Shown: positions 5,945 to 13,025 of the stretch, one piece after another
Position numbering within the stretch: position 1 is the stretch's first letter
How the letters are laid out: every line of letters starts with the position of its first letter
DNA from: a virus
Direction: 5' to 3' (one strand)
IMG/VR virus record: IMGVR_UViG_3300021513_000010
Location: 1-41,516 of that record
Length of the DNA stretch: 41,516 bases
The notes under the pieces: model-generated
Told to the model about the DNA's origin: nothing
Databases searched by the model: none
The model's input: only the letters and a program-made list of their open reading frames with translations
Program-made: the position numbers and the translations under genes

Positions 5945-6310
5945 ATGTCTTCAGCGATCGAGTTACGTCGCGCTCCGGGTACTTGTTGCCCGGAGCCCGG
6001 TTGTGATCATCCAGACTTCGATTATTCCGCTTGCCCTAACTGCTCTCGCCGCTGCATCTTGTGCAAGCGTCAGCCGCACTACGAATATGTCGAAACGCCC
6101 GTCAAGTGTGATGCATGCCATGCGCGCCTATTCGCGCTTGCCCGTGTATTCCAGCGTCATTTACAGCGCCATCGTAAGATCGTATGGTTCATTTGTCCGG
6201 TATGTGATCAGGAGCTGCACTTTGCGCTGCGGCATCTTACTATCGGTGACAGCTCCACGCGAGGCCTCACATCTGTAGAGGTAGAGATAGGAGGTGAGAA
6301 AAGAGAATGA
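5945..6310 (+). CDS. Multi-zinc-ribbon protein, 121 aa
   Basis: ATG 5945 follows AGGAGGTGATGAC. At least four cysteine pairs are visible: CCPEPGC, CPNCSRRCILC, CDAC and CPVC, enough for two or three zinc sites. The region between (ALARVFQRHLQRHRKIVWFI) is basic and helical. A nucleic-acid or protein adaptor is likely. It overlaps the next small gene as ATGA. Confidence 0.65.
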   Translation: MSSAIELRRAPGTCCPEPGCDHPDFDYSACPNCSRRCILCKRQPHYEYVETPVKCDACHARLFALARVFQRHLQRHRKIVWFICPVCDQELHFALRHLTIGDSSTRGLTSVEVEIGGEKRE

Positions 6311-6480
6311 GCCTAAAACTCCGCCGGTTCTTCGCCGGCACGCCGCGGTCTATCGCAGACATCAATGATTTCCTTAGCTTGCCCAACATAGCGATCCGTC
6401 ATATCTTCGTTGCTGCGCACGATGCAAACGATGATGCAGTCTATATCTTTTACGAAGACCAAGCCAACAATAGCGAGTAG
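6307..6480 (+). CDS. Hypothetical protein, 57 aa, last of the early-type operon
   Basis: ATG 6307 overlaps the previous TGA, with GGAGGTGAG at 6291-6299. The product begins MSLKLRRFFAGTPRSIADIN and contains a strand-rich end (IAIRHIFVAAHDANDDAVYIFYED) reminiscent of short viral proteins of unknown role. The coding run ends here and a pyrimidine-rich non-coding stretch follows. Confidence 0.55.
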   Translation: MSLKLRRFFAGTPRSIADINDFLSLPNIAIRHIFVAAHDANDDAVYIFYEDQANNSE

Positions 6481-7355
6481 CCCTATTCTTCCCTCCTTCC
6501 GTCTTCTCTCCCTCTCTCCCGCTTCTTCTTTTTTTTTTGAACTCCCAATTCCCAATCCCAATTCAAGTCCCACCGCCCACCTCCCAGCCTGTTCTGCCCG
6601 CCCGCACTTTTGCCGTTCTTATCTCCCGTTGCCGAAGGCACGCAGCGGCATCGTCTCCATTTCGAGGGCGAATTCCCCCCCCTGAAACGCCCCCCCTCTC
6701 CGCTTCCATAGCTATGAAAGGTTGCGCCAGTCGGCTGAACTGTGCTGCGTGCCTTTCCGTGGAACATCAGAGGGGGGGAATTCGCTTGTGCCCCATTCTT
6801 CGTTGCCGCCGTAGCTCTTGCCGCCCGCAGCTCTCTTCGCTGCTTATCTCTACCGCAGCTCTCAGCTCTTACTATGCCTACCGTTGCTCGTAGCCGCCGT
6901 TGATACTGCTGCTCGTCCTCACCGCTGCTCCAGGACTTCACCATAGCCCTTGTCTAACCTCAGCTCTTGTCCTCCTATGCTTAAGACTGCTTCTTGTCCG
7001 AACCTTAGCTCTTGTCTCCTATGCTTACCGTTGCCTCTTTGCTTATCCTTTGCTGCTGGCATTCACCATATCAAATTCAATTCACCATATCAGAATCACA
7101 AGTCTATCCGCCCCACTTCTCTACTAACTCATGTCATTTTCAGCCGCTATCGAAATTTCGCTCGCCCTCAGGTATAAAACCATTAACCCACATCTTTCAT
7201 TCGCACCAGCGTGATATTTCAGCATGGTCTTTTCCATACCACTCTCTTCTGACATATCCAGCCATCGGACATGTTCATATTCCCGGTTTTTTGTTTTCCC
7301 ACCGTCAGCCTTATCATACCATATCTTCTATCATCATAGCGGAGGTGATATCAAT
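6481..7355. other. Non-coding region with pyrimidine tracts and direct repeats
   Basis: The + strand is almost pure C/T at 6484-6537, ending in nine T, a plausible archaeal terminator for the upstream operon. The interleaved repeat (6635-6785) follows. At 6955-7030 the phrases TAGCTCTTGTC and TCCTATGCTTA repeat, and at 7064-7095 ATTCACCATATCA repeats. No ORF with a ribosome binding site lies here until GGAGGTG at 7341. Confidence 0.65.
6635..6785. repeat. Interleaved inverted-repeat (pseudoknot-like) element, copy 1
   Basis: Arm A AAGGCACGCAGC (6635-6646) pairs with A' (6744-6755). Arm B GCGAATTCCCCCCC (from 6668) pairs with B' GGGGGGGAATTCGC (ending 6785), extended by CTGA/TCAG across a small mismatch. 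The order is A-B-A'-B', so the two stems cross, as in a pseudoknot. A related element with the same order lies at 40699-40851. Confidence 0.8.
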
Positions 7356-7616
7356 ATGGAATATGTACCCTGTAGGTATTTGGATTATGAACCACACTAC
7401 GACGCTGAACTACGAACCGCCGCGCCCGACTTCCCACATGTCAAGTATTGGTATCGAACCAAAGTGCCCTTCGAGGGTGCACCGCGCAACGTCCAGTTCT
7501 GTCGCAAACGCGGGCGCATCGCCGGCATCTTTCAGTGCTATACCGGCGAGCTCGAATGCTATGAACCAGTTGAGAATGCGGAAGCAGGAGGTGAGAAGAA
7601 GAAATGGAAGAAGTAA
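7356..7616 (+). CDS. Hypothetical protein, 86 aa
   Basis: ATG 7356 follows GGAGGTG at 7341-7347. It is rich in Tyr, Arg and acidic residues (YLDYEPHYDAELRTAAPDFP, FCRKRGRIAGIFQCYTGELE) and ends in a Lys-rich tail. No family is recognised. It is the first gene of the second early-type cluster. The following start overlaps its end by 13 bases. Confidence 0.6.
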   Translation: MEYVPCRYLDYEPHYDAELRTAAPDFPHVKYWYRTKVPFEGAPRNVQFCRKRGRIAGIFQCYTGELECYEPVENAEAGGEKKKWKK

Positions 7617-7807
7617 GGTTGGAATTCCAAGGACGTGACCATCAGCATTTTGATGTCTTGGCAACCAGGTCTGGCATCGATATCGAGATGGAGACCGACT
7701 TTGAAACGCAGCGCATCTTCCTCTTCTGGGAGGAATGGGATCGGATCGCCGAGCTCGTTGAGAGTTGCAGAGCGCACAAGGAGGTGACCCTACAATGCCA
7801 AAGGTGA
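7604..7807 (+). CDS. Hypothetical protein, 67 aa
   Basis: ATG 7604 follows GGAGGTGAGAAG. Short beta-rich start (VRLEFQGRDHQHFDVLATRS) and helical end (EEWDRIAELVESCRAHKEV). It overlaps both neighbours by about 13 bases, suggesting translational coupling. The function is not recognised. Confidence 0.6.
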   Translation: MEEVRLEFQGRDHQHFDVLATRSGIDIEMETDFETQRIFLFWEEWDRIAELVESCRAHKEVTLQCQR

Positions 7808-7995
7808 GAGTCATTGAACGCAGCCGTGAGATGTCGCGCAATGCCGCGCTCAACTATCTGGTCTATCATCTGGTTCTTCAGGTGCGCAAGCGGCACCGGC
7901 TGCGGCAGGAGCTCATCGCTATCCAGAACACTATCCAAGCGATCGCCGCGGAGATCAATAAGCGTAAGAAGGAGGTGGAGGATGGCGATGAATGA
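7795..7995 (+). CDS. Small basic coiled-coil protein, 66 aa
   Basis: ATG 7795 follows AAGGAGGTG at 7779-7787. Residues 15-60 form a continuous basic helix (YLVYHLVLQVRKRHRLRQEL, AIAAEINKRKKEVED). The end overlaps the exonuclease gene start. A DNA-binding or scaffold role is possible but not shown. Confidence 0.6.
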   Translation: MPKVRVIERSREMSRNAALNYLVYHLVLQVRKRHRLRQELIAIQNTIQAIAAEINKRKKEVEDGDE

Positions 7996-8764
7996 AGAGC
8001 TGAAGCGAAAAATGAATGACAAGAAAGGAGTCGCTATGCCCAACATCATGCTGGATATCGAGACTCTGGGTACTGTCATCACTCAGATCGGTGCAGTGTA
8101 TTTCGATTGGACTGGAACGACCGGAGAAACTTTCCTTATCAATATCGACATCAATTCCTGTCTGGAAAAAGGCTTGGAGATTAGATCCCAAGAGCTCCAG
8201 TTTTGGCTGAGAAACAAGTCTAAGATCTCTTGGGACAAGGATACCATCGTACTTACCGATGCCATCGAAGAGCTAACGGCTTTTTGCAACCTCAATAAAA
8301 ACAGCGCTATTTGGTCTCACTATTACGATTTGGAAATTATCGATATCGCTTGTCATTCACTCGGTCGAAAGCTCCCATTCCACTATTCACGCTGGAAGGA
8401 CATCAGGACATTGTTATTCCTATCGGGCTTCCAACGAGAAAGTGGTGATGCAGACCCCAAAACACACAATGCATTAGATGATTGCTTTTATCAGGTCGAT
8501 TACTGTTGTTTAGCGTACTCCCAACTTGTCCAACCGGTCAACCCGAAGAGAAAGGCCGGCCGGCCGCAAGAGCGCAAGCGCGGTCGTTATCTGGTCTTCT
8601 GGCTACCTGAGGGTTTCACAAATTGTATCGTTGTAGATGCTGACAGCGAAGATGAAGCTCGCGCACAAGCTCTCCAAGAGCTGGGGCTTACGGCTGATGC
8701 TAAATCTTTGTTGCATGCTGTCAATTTCAATGAGTTCAAGCCTGGATGGCGGTTATGGAGGTGA
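7982..8764 (+). CDS. DnaQ-like 3'-5' exonuclease (DEDDh)
   Basis: A 260-residue protein. Exo I is LDIETLG with Asp25 and Glu27, Exo II contains Asp116 (HYYDLEIID) and Exo III is THNALDD with His162 and Asp167 (H-x4-D). The length and the ELQFWLRN segment fit the small viral 3'-5' exoribonuclease/exonuclease group. Residues 190-260 form a separate domain (GRYLVFWLPEGFTNCIVVDA, EDEARAQALQELG) of the kind that often follows viral enzymes. ATG 7982 is preceded by AAGGAGGTGGAGG. Substrate (DNA or RNA) is not decided. Confidence 0.82.
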   Translation: MAMNEELKRKMNDKKGVAMPNIMLDIETLGTVITQIGAVYFDWTGTTGETFLINIDINSCLEKGLEIRSQELQFWLRNKSKISWDKDTIVLTDAIEELTAFCNLNKNSAIWSHYYDLEIIDIACHSLGRKLPFHYSRWKDIRTLLFLSGFQRESGDADPKTHNALDDCFYQVDYCCLAYSQLVQPVNPKRKAGRPQERKRGRYLVFWLPEGFTNCIVVDADSEDEARAQALQELGLTADAKSLLHAVNFNEFKPGWRLWR

Positions 8765-8771
8765 GCACACT

Positions 8772-9227
8772 ATGATGAACGACCAATCGGTTTTCGTAGT
8801 GGTGAAAGGCCCGCTAACTCGACTCAAACCCGGTGAGAAGGTGCTGCTATCACCGACCGAACAGCTCAGCACACAAGCCATCAAAGAGCTCTCCAACGGG
8901 CTCGATAAAGCGCTATCGCGTGGCGTCAAGTTCATCGTTATTGATAGTAACTGGAAAGTCATCATCGCGCCCGAAAGGGCCCCTATCAAATTCCACCGGC
9001 CAGAGCCCGAACCCGGTAAGGACACCGTCGCGCTTCTCAACGAAGATCATGATCTCTCCGGCGATTCCGATCTGGAGCTCGCGCACATCATGGAGCGTCT
9101 ATGCAACGAATATCAGATGTGCCGCTCCACACTCTCTACCGCTACGCTCGATGTATGGAATTGTATCGTGAGAGTCGCAAAGGAGATATTGAAGCGAGAA
9201 GGAGGTGAAGTAAGTATTGAGCTGTGA
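8772..9227 (+). CDS. Hypothetical protein, 151 aa
   Basis: ATG 8772 follows GGAGGTGAGCAC. Residues 1-65 look like a small alpha/beta domain (VFVVVKGPLTRLKPGEKVLL, KFIVIDSNWKVII). Residues 85-150 are helical with two Cys. No family is recognised. It is followed immediately by a small gene starting with TTG. Confidence 0.6.
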   Translation: MMNDQSVFVVVKGPLTRLKPGEKVLLSPTEQLSTQAIKELSNGLDKALSRGVKFIVIDSNWKVIIAPERAPIKFHRPEPEPGKDTVALLNEDHDLSGDSDLELAHIMERLCNEYQMCRSTLSTATLDVWNCIVRVAKEILKREGGEVSIEL

Positions 9228-9372
9228 AGTTGCAGAACAGTTGTGGCGCGCGGTCATACGTGAACGTGACAAGGCAATTGCTACTGGTGATGTGGATGAT
9301 TTCATACGCGCGGTACATACGTGGGCGGATCATGTCGAAGCGCACGGCTGTTGGAGGTGTGGCACACAATGA
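9217..9372 (+). CDS. Small Cys/His-containing protein, 51 aa, TTG start
   Basis: No ATG is available, but GGAGGTG at 9201-9207 lies nine bases before TTG 9217, the standard distance here. The product (SCEVAEQLWRAVIRERDKAI, then WADHVEAHGCWRCGTQ) ends in a C-W-R-C knuckle. It overlaps the next gene as ATGA at 9369-9372, supporting that it is read. Confidence 0.5.
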   Translation: MSCEVAEQLWRAVIRERDKAIATGDVDDFIRAVHTWADHVEAHGCWRCGTQ

Positions 9373-9605
9373 GCACACATTCTGAGCCCGATGGCATCGT
9401 TACTTCGGTGAAGGGCGAAGCAGGTCACAAATACGTTATCACTATCCTCGATAATGAGCTCTGGATCGAAGACTATGACGAGCTCGGAGTTGAATGCGGC
9501 AAAATAGCGTTTTTAATTTCCGAATTTTTCGCCGTCGTGAAAAATGCCTTTTCCGTTCTCCATAACCATCATCAATCCAGAACAGGAGGTGATCGAAAGG
9601 AATGA
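9369..9605 (+). CDS. Hypothetical protein, 78 aa
   Basis: ATG 9369 is coupled to the preceding small gene and has GGAGGTG at 9353-9359. A beta-rich N-terminus (GIVTSVKGEAGHKYVITILD) suggests a small barrel; a helix follows. It overlaps the next gene by four bases. Function unknown. Confidence 0.6.
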   Translation: MSTHSEPDGIVTSVKGEAGHKYVITILDNELWIEDYDELGVECGKIAFLISEFFAVVKNAFSVLHNHHQSRTGGDRKE

Positions 9606-10492
9606 AGCGTGAAGAGATGTCGGTGCGGCTTGAATGTGGTGAAGACCCGTTGGAACTCTCTATCCAGAAATGGCGTGATATTGTTCACCATCTGGAACAT
9701 ATCAAGTCATTCGATGAGTACGATGACTCACTCGAACGCGGCTCTCTCAATTGCGCGCTCTGCGAAGTTCACAGCTCTTGTCTTGACTGCCCTATTGTCA
9801 CACAGGCGAAGTGCCACACTTCCAATAGTGCAGACGGTCGTAAGTATGGATTATGCCGACACACTCCATACTATGAATTCCTTGCCGCCGTCGCGCGGCA
9901 GGATGTAGATGCCATGCGCGCCACTGCAAAGAAGGAGCTCCAATTCCTCAATCAGTTGCAAACCGAGCTACAGCAGCGTTCTATCCCTACCGATCCTCAG
10001 CTCGCTCCTATGTCCGAGCGTGATATCCGCGCGTACTGCAAAGAATACGCGCGTATAGAACGCACCGCACGTCCGGAACTGAATGCAGTCTCATATACCG
10101 TTGTGCTCAAATTCCCGCTGTTGGTCAATCGTATCGAATGTTCTTCACCGGAGCTCTGGGAGTTCGTACCTGTCTCACAACAGGAGTTGCAAAACGAATC
10201 CGTGCATCTATTCTTCACTTTTGCATTCACCTCGCTCGTACATGCCGATGCCGCTATGCTACCGTTACGCGAGGAGTATGTCATTGATAAGCTCTATGAT
10301 CTTATCAGGCAGGCACTCAATGAAGGCCATATCACTGCCGCGTTCTCCGAAGACCGTGATGGTATCGAAGGCACAGTCACGTTCTATATCTCGGAGCCGC
10401 TGCGTATCGCTGCGAAACATGCACATCGTGCGCACCGGTTCTCCGGTTCTCGCATTCTGGAGAAGGGAGTGGGAGGTGAGTACCGTGCTTGA
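9602..10492 (+). CDS. Cys-rich protein, 296 aa, paralogue of 10991-11425
   Basis: The N-terminal domain (residues 1-100) contains GEDPLELSIQKW, NCALCEVH, CLDCPI and a later Cys before HTPYYEF. This C-x2-C...C-x2-C-P...C...TPYY arrangement is a recurrent small viral domain that probably binds metal. Residues 100-296 form a second domain not shared with the shorter paralogue (LKFPLLVNRIECSSPELWEF...). ATG 9602 follows AGGAGGTGATCG. Role unknown. Confidence 0.68.
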   Translation: MKREEMSVRLECGEDPLELSIQKWRDIVHHLEHIKSFDEYDDSLERGSLNCALCEVHSSCLDCPIVTQAKCHTSNSADGRKYGLCRHTPYYEFLAAVARQDVDAMRATAKKELQFLNQLQTELQQRSIPTDPQLAPMSERDIRAYCKEYARIERTARPELNAVSYTVVLKFPLLVNRIECSSPELWEFVPVSQQELQNESVHLFFTFAFTSLVHADAAMLPLREEYVIDKLYDLIRQALNEGHITAAFSEDRDGIEGTVTFYISEPLRIAAKHAHRAHRFSGSRILEKGVGGEYRA

Positions 10493-10688
10493 ACTCGATA
10501 TCGACAGCATGATCAAGATTACGGAACGGGTCATCACTGAAGAGGGCGCGCTCGGCAAGTTCTTCCGTAAGCGGTTCGATTACAAAGGCTTCTCTATCCA
10601 AGTGGAGGTCGAAGTACGGAAAAAAACAGCAGCCAGTGAACGTGAGTCAGGAGGTGAAAGCAACGTTGATCGCATCAGATATCGGTAG
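10485..10688 (+). CDS. Hypothetical protein, 67 aa, GTG start
   Basis: GTG 10485 is six bases after GGGAGGTG (10471-10478) and overlaps the stop of the upstream gene. The product begins MLELDIDSMIKITERVITEE and ends in a basic tail. No ATG in this frame has a ribosome binding site. The function is not recognised. Confidence 0.52.
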   Translation: MLELDIDSMIKITERVITEEGALGKFFRKRFDYKGFSIQVEVEVRKKTAASERESGGESNVDRIRYR

Positions 10689-11001
10689 GATTATCCAGAT
10701 ATTGAAACAGACTTTCGGTAGGCGCGCTCGGCTGATTATTCAGAGGGGAGCACCAACACCAGAAGCAACCGATGAACTCCGTAAAGAGATCGAAGCGCTT
10801 AAAGCCGATCGGGATGAGCTCCAGTCCTATCAGGATGACATACTGGACAGGCTGGCCGATGCCGAAGACGATATAGTGAATCTTGATCTCAGGATAGACA
10901 AGTTAGAAGTTTCTATCACAGATTTACAGCACGCATTGAACCGCCTCTCATCAAAAGAGCAGACAACAGATGTGGAGGTGAGCGAAGAGGATGACTCGTG
11001 A
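10666..11001 (+). CDS. Coiled-coil protein, 111 aa, probable TTG start
   Basis: GGAGGTG at 10650-10656 is nine bases before TTG 10666, matching the local pattern; a GTG at 10636 is the alternative. Residues 35-100 are a long heptad-repeat helix (ATDELRKEIEALKADRDELQ, LDLRIDKLEVSITDLQHALN) ending in an acidic tail. Probably an oligomerising accessory protein. Confidence 0.58.
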   Translation: MIASDIGRIIQILKQTFGRRARLIIQRGAPTPEATDELRKEIEALKADRDELQSYQDDILDRLADAEDDIVNLDLRIDKLEVSITDLQHALNRLSSKEQTTDVEVSEEDDS

Positions 11002-11425
11002 AGAGATGCTCGCTCGGTTGGAACGCGGCGAAGACCCGTTGCATCTTTCGATCGATAAGTGGTATGACCTCTTTTGCCATCTCATCTCCATCAATTCTAT
11101 CAGTGAATATGATCCATCGTTACAGGACGATGCAAACAATTGCGCGCTCTGTGAAGTCCACAAAGGTTGCCGCGGCTGTCCAATCGCGCGCTATATGAAC
11201 GGTCGGCATTGTTTGGGCACTCCATTCTATGACTACCAGCTCGCATATTCATATCGCAACCTCTATGAGATGCGTGCCGCCGCGCTCGCTGAGATCCACT
11301 TCTTGCTATTCACTGAGTATCTCCGTCATCACCCGTTCCGCAGACTTCTGTATCGGTTAGAACGTTTCGCGCGCCGGTTCGGCTTTCGTAACATCAAGGA
11401 GCTCATATTAGCGTTCTTCATCTGA
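10991..11425 (+). CDS. Cys-rich protein, 144 aa, paralogue of 9602-10492
   Basis: ATG 10991 follows GGAGGTGAG. The first 90 residues repeat the domain of the larger neighbour: RGEDPLHLSIDKW, NCALCEVHKGCRGCPI, then CLGTPFYDY. The C-terminal part is different, basic and aromatic (LLYRLERFARRFGFRNIKEL). Conservation of the cysteines in both copies supports metal binding. Tandem duplication within the operon is likely. Confidence 0.65.
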   Translation: MTREEMLARLERGEDPLHLSIDKWYDLFCHLISINSISEYDPSLQDDANNCALCEVHKGCRGCPIARYMNGRHCLGTPFYDYQLAYSYRNLYEMRAAALAEIHFLLFTEYLRHHPFRRLLYRLERFARRFGFRNIKELILAFFI

Positions 11426-11446
11426 TAAGCTTAGGAGGTGTAAAAA

Positions 11447-11956
11447 ATGAGCAACCCTAAACCCGTATGGCAAAAAGCGCTCAAAAAGCCCGTCGTTGTC
11501 GAGTTCCGGGAAGTCCAGGGTGTTGAACATATCGTCACACTCGAAGGCGTGCTCACTGCCAAGCAGGGCGTAGACTACATCATACGTGGCGTCAATGGTG
11601 AGCTATACCCTATCAAAAAGGACATCTTTCAGCGCACCTATCAGTTCTTTGATCCTCACATCTTGCAGCTCGCTCAGCGCCGGCATAATGAGAACATCCA
11701 ACATGTACGTGATTCTGAACTCGATCTCGAACGTCCATTACTCGAAGCGCTGCTCGTGGCTATCACGTCATCACACACCGATTCTCCTTTTCTCGATGTC
11801 CAAGTCACTCTCGGCTCGGACATCCACGCAGAGCTCTGTCGTACCGGTGACCCTATCAAGCACGCCAACCCGCCCTTTGTCATTTTCACGTTCCAACGTA
11901 TCGGGCTGCAGCTTTTCTTGTACTCGTTCATTATTTATCATCATCAAGAACCATGA
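11447..11956 (+). CDS. Hypothetical protein with PGDYG-like domain, 169 aa
   Basis: ATG 11447 follows TAGGAGGTGTAAAAA. Residues 8-70 ([46 protein letters not shown]) match the pattern of the small phage domain with KPV...V...PGDYI..G..GE.YPI..DIF..TY. Residues 70-169 form an additional alpha/beta domain. The function of this family is unknown. Confidence 0.65.
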   Translation: MSNPKPVWQKALKKPVVVEFREVQGVEHIVTLEGVLTAKQGVDYIIRGVNGELYPIKKDIFQRTYQFFDPHILQLAQRRHNENIQHVRDSELDLERPLLEALLVAITSSHTDSPFLDVQVTLGSDIHAELCRTGDPIKHANPPFVIFTFQRIGLQLFLYSFIIYHHQEP

Positions 11957-12237
11957 CCAAGAAAGACCAAAACCAAAACTATGTCCAAGACTCCAGGGTG
12001 CTTATCAATGTAGACTTCGCCACACTCGCATCTATCGTTGACGAGGATGTTCTACGTGCCGCCCTTGAAGCCAATGGCAAGCCCGATGGGTCTTCCATTA
12101 TCATTGCAGCCGACCATATCCTACCTCTCCTCGTAGACGCGCTCAAATGGCGGCAGCAGTTGCAGCTACATCGGCAGAAGCAGAAGCTGCAGCTCAAATG
12201 GCGGCAGTATCGCTATCGGCATTGTGATTCAGATTGA
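11953..12237 (+). CDS. Hypothetical protein, 94 aa
   Basis: ATG 11953 overlaps the previous stop (ATGA). The N-terminal two thirds contain [20 protein letters not shown] and a helical stretch; the last 25 residues are a Gln/Arg/Lys-rich low-complexity tail ([20 protein letters not shown]) encoded by a short DNA repeat. The gene overlaps the radical SAM gene start. Function unknown. Confidence 0.52.
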   Translation: MTKKDQNQNYVQDSRVLINVDFATLASIVDEDVLRAALEANGKPDGSSIIIAADHILPLLVDALKWRQQLQLHRQKQKLQLKWRQYRYRHCDSD

Positions 12238-13025
12238 TGATCGCACCAACCAAATCACAATCGGAACACGCAATTATGGTCAATCTCGGCGGTGTCATCC
12301 CGTTCTCTTCGATAGATTGGCGTGGCAAAGCCGCATTAGTACTCTTCTTACGCCGCTGCCCGTTCAGGTGCTGCTATTGCCAGAACTATCAGCTCTTAGA
12401 GGCTGACAATTATGTACCACTTTCCACGATCGAACAGACCATCCGTGATAACGAGCGGTTCATAGATGCCGTTGTCATCTCCGGCGGTGAGCCCTTCATG
12501 CAGCCGCAGGTGCTACGTGCCATCTCCTCTTTCATCCACTCCCGCTCGCTCGCTTGTGCGGTACAATCCAACGGCTATTATCCCAATGCCGTCGAATCTC
12601 TGCTATCTCTCCACGCAATTGACAAGCTCTTCCTCGATATCAAAGCCCCTATGGACGGACGTGCATACGAAGAACTCACCCAAGCCTCCGGCTCGTCCGC
12701 ACGTGTAAAACGTACGCTCCAGCTCGTTCTCGATTATCAGCTCGATACTGAGCTCATCACTACCGTATTCAAACATATCGTCGGCGCGCCGGAAGTCTTA
12801 TCTATCGCTCAATCGCTATTCTCACTCGGCGCCGCTCATCTGCCTTTCATCATACAGCAGGGCAGAATCGAACGTGTGCCGCCCTACTCTAACTTATCCA
12901 AAGCTAACGTCTTCAGTTATGACGAGCTGCTTGAAATTGCTGCGCGGGTACATCATACCGTGAAACTTCAGGACGTCCGTATCCGTACACGTGAAAAGGG
13001 CGAGGAGGTGCTATATCGTTCATGA
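12234..13025 (+). CDS. Radical SAM protein, NrdG-like activase
   Basis: The cluster motif C-x3-C-x2-C is at Cys42, Cys46 and Cys49 (RCPFRCCYC), followed by the SAM-binding GGEP at 84-87 and LDIKAPMDGRAYEEL. The opening NLGGVIPFSSIDWRGK is typical of archaeal anaerobic ribonucleotide reductase activating proteins, which use S-adenosylmethionine to make a glycyl radical on NrdD. Internal ATG 12276 (MVNLGG...) fits family length best; neither start has a strong ribosome binding site. No nrdD is in the window, so it may act on a host enzyme or another substrate. The stop overlaps TerL. Confidence 0.8.
   Translation: MMIAPTKSQSEHAIMVNLGGVIPFSSIDWRGKAALVLFLRRCPFRCCYCQNYQLLEADNYVPLSTIEQTIRDNERFIDAVVISGGEPFMQPQVLRAISSFIHSRSLACAVQSNGYYPNAVESLLSLHAIDKLFLDIKAPMDGRAYEELTQASGSSARVKRTLQLVLDYQLDTELITTVFKHIVGAPEVLSIAQSLFSLGAAHLPFIIQQGRIERVPPYSNLSKANVFSYDELLEIAARVHHTVKLQDVRIRTREKGEEVLYRS

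Noticed and set aside
7012-7638. 208-codon plus-strand frame
   Set aside because: No ribosome binding site; it overlaps the well-supported gene at 7356-7616 in another frame and has C/T-rich composition bias.
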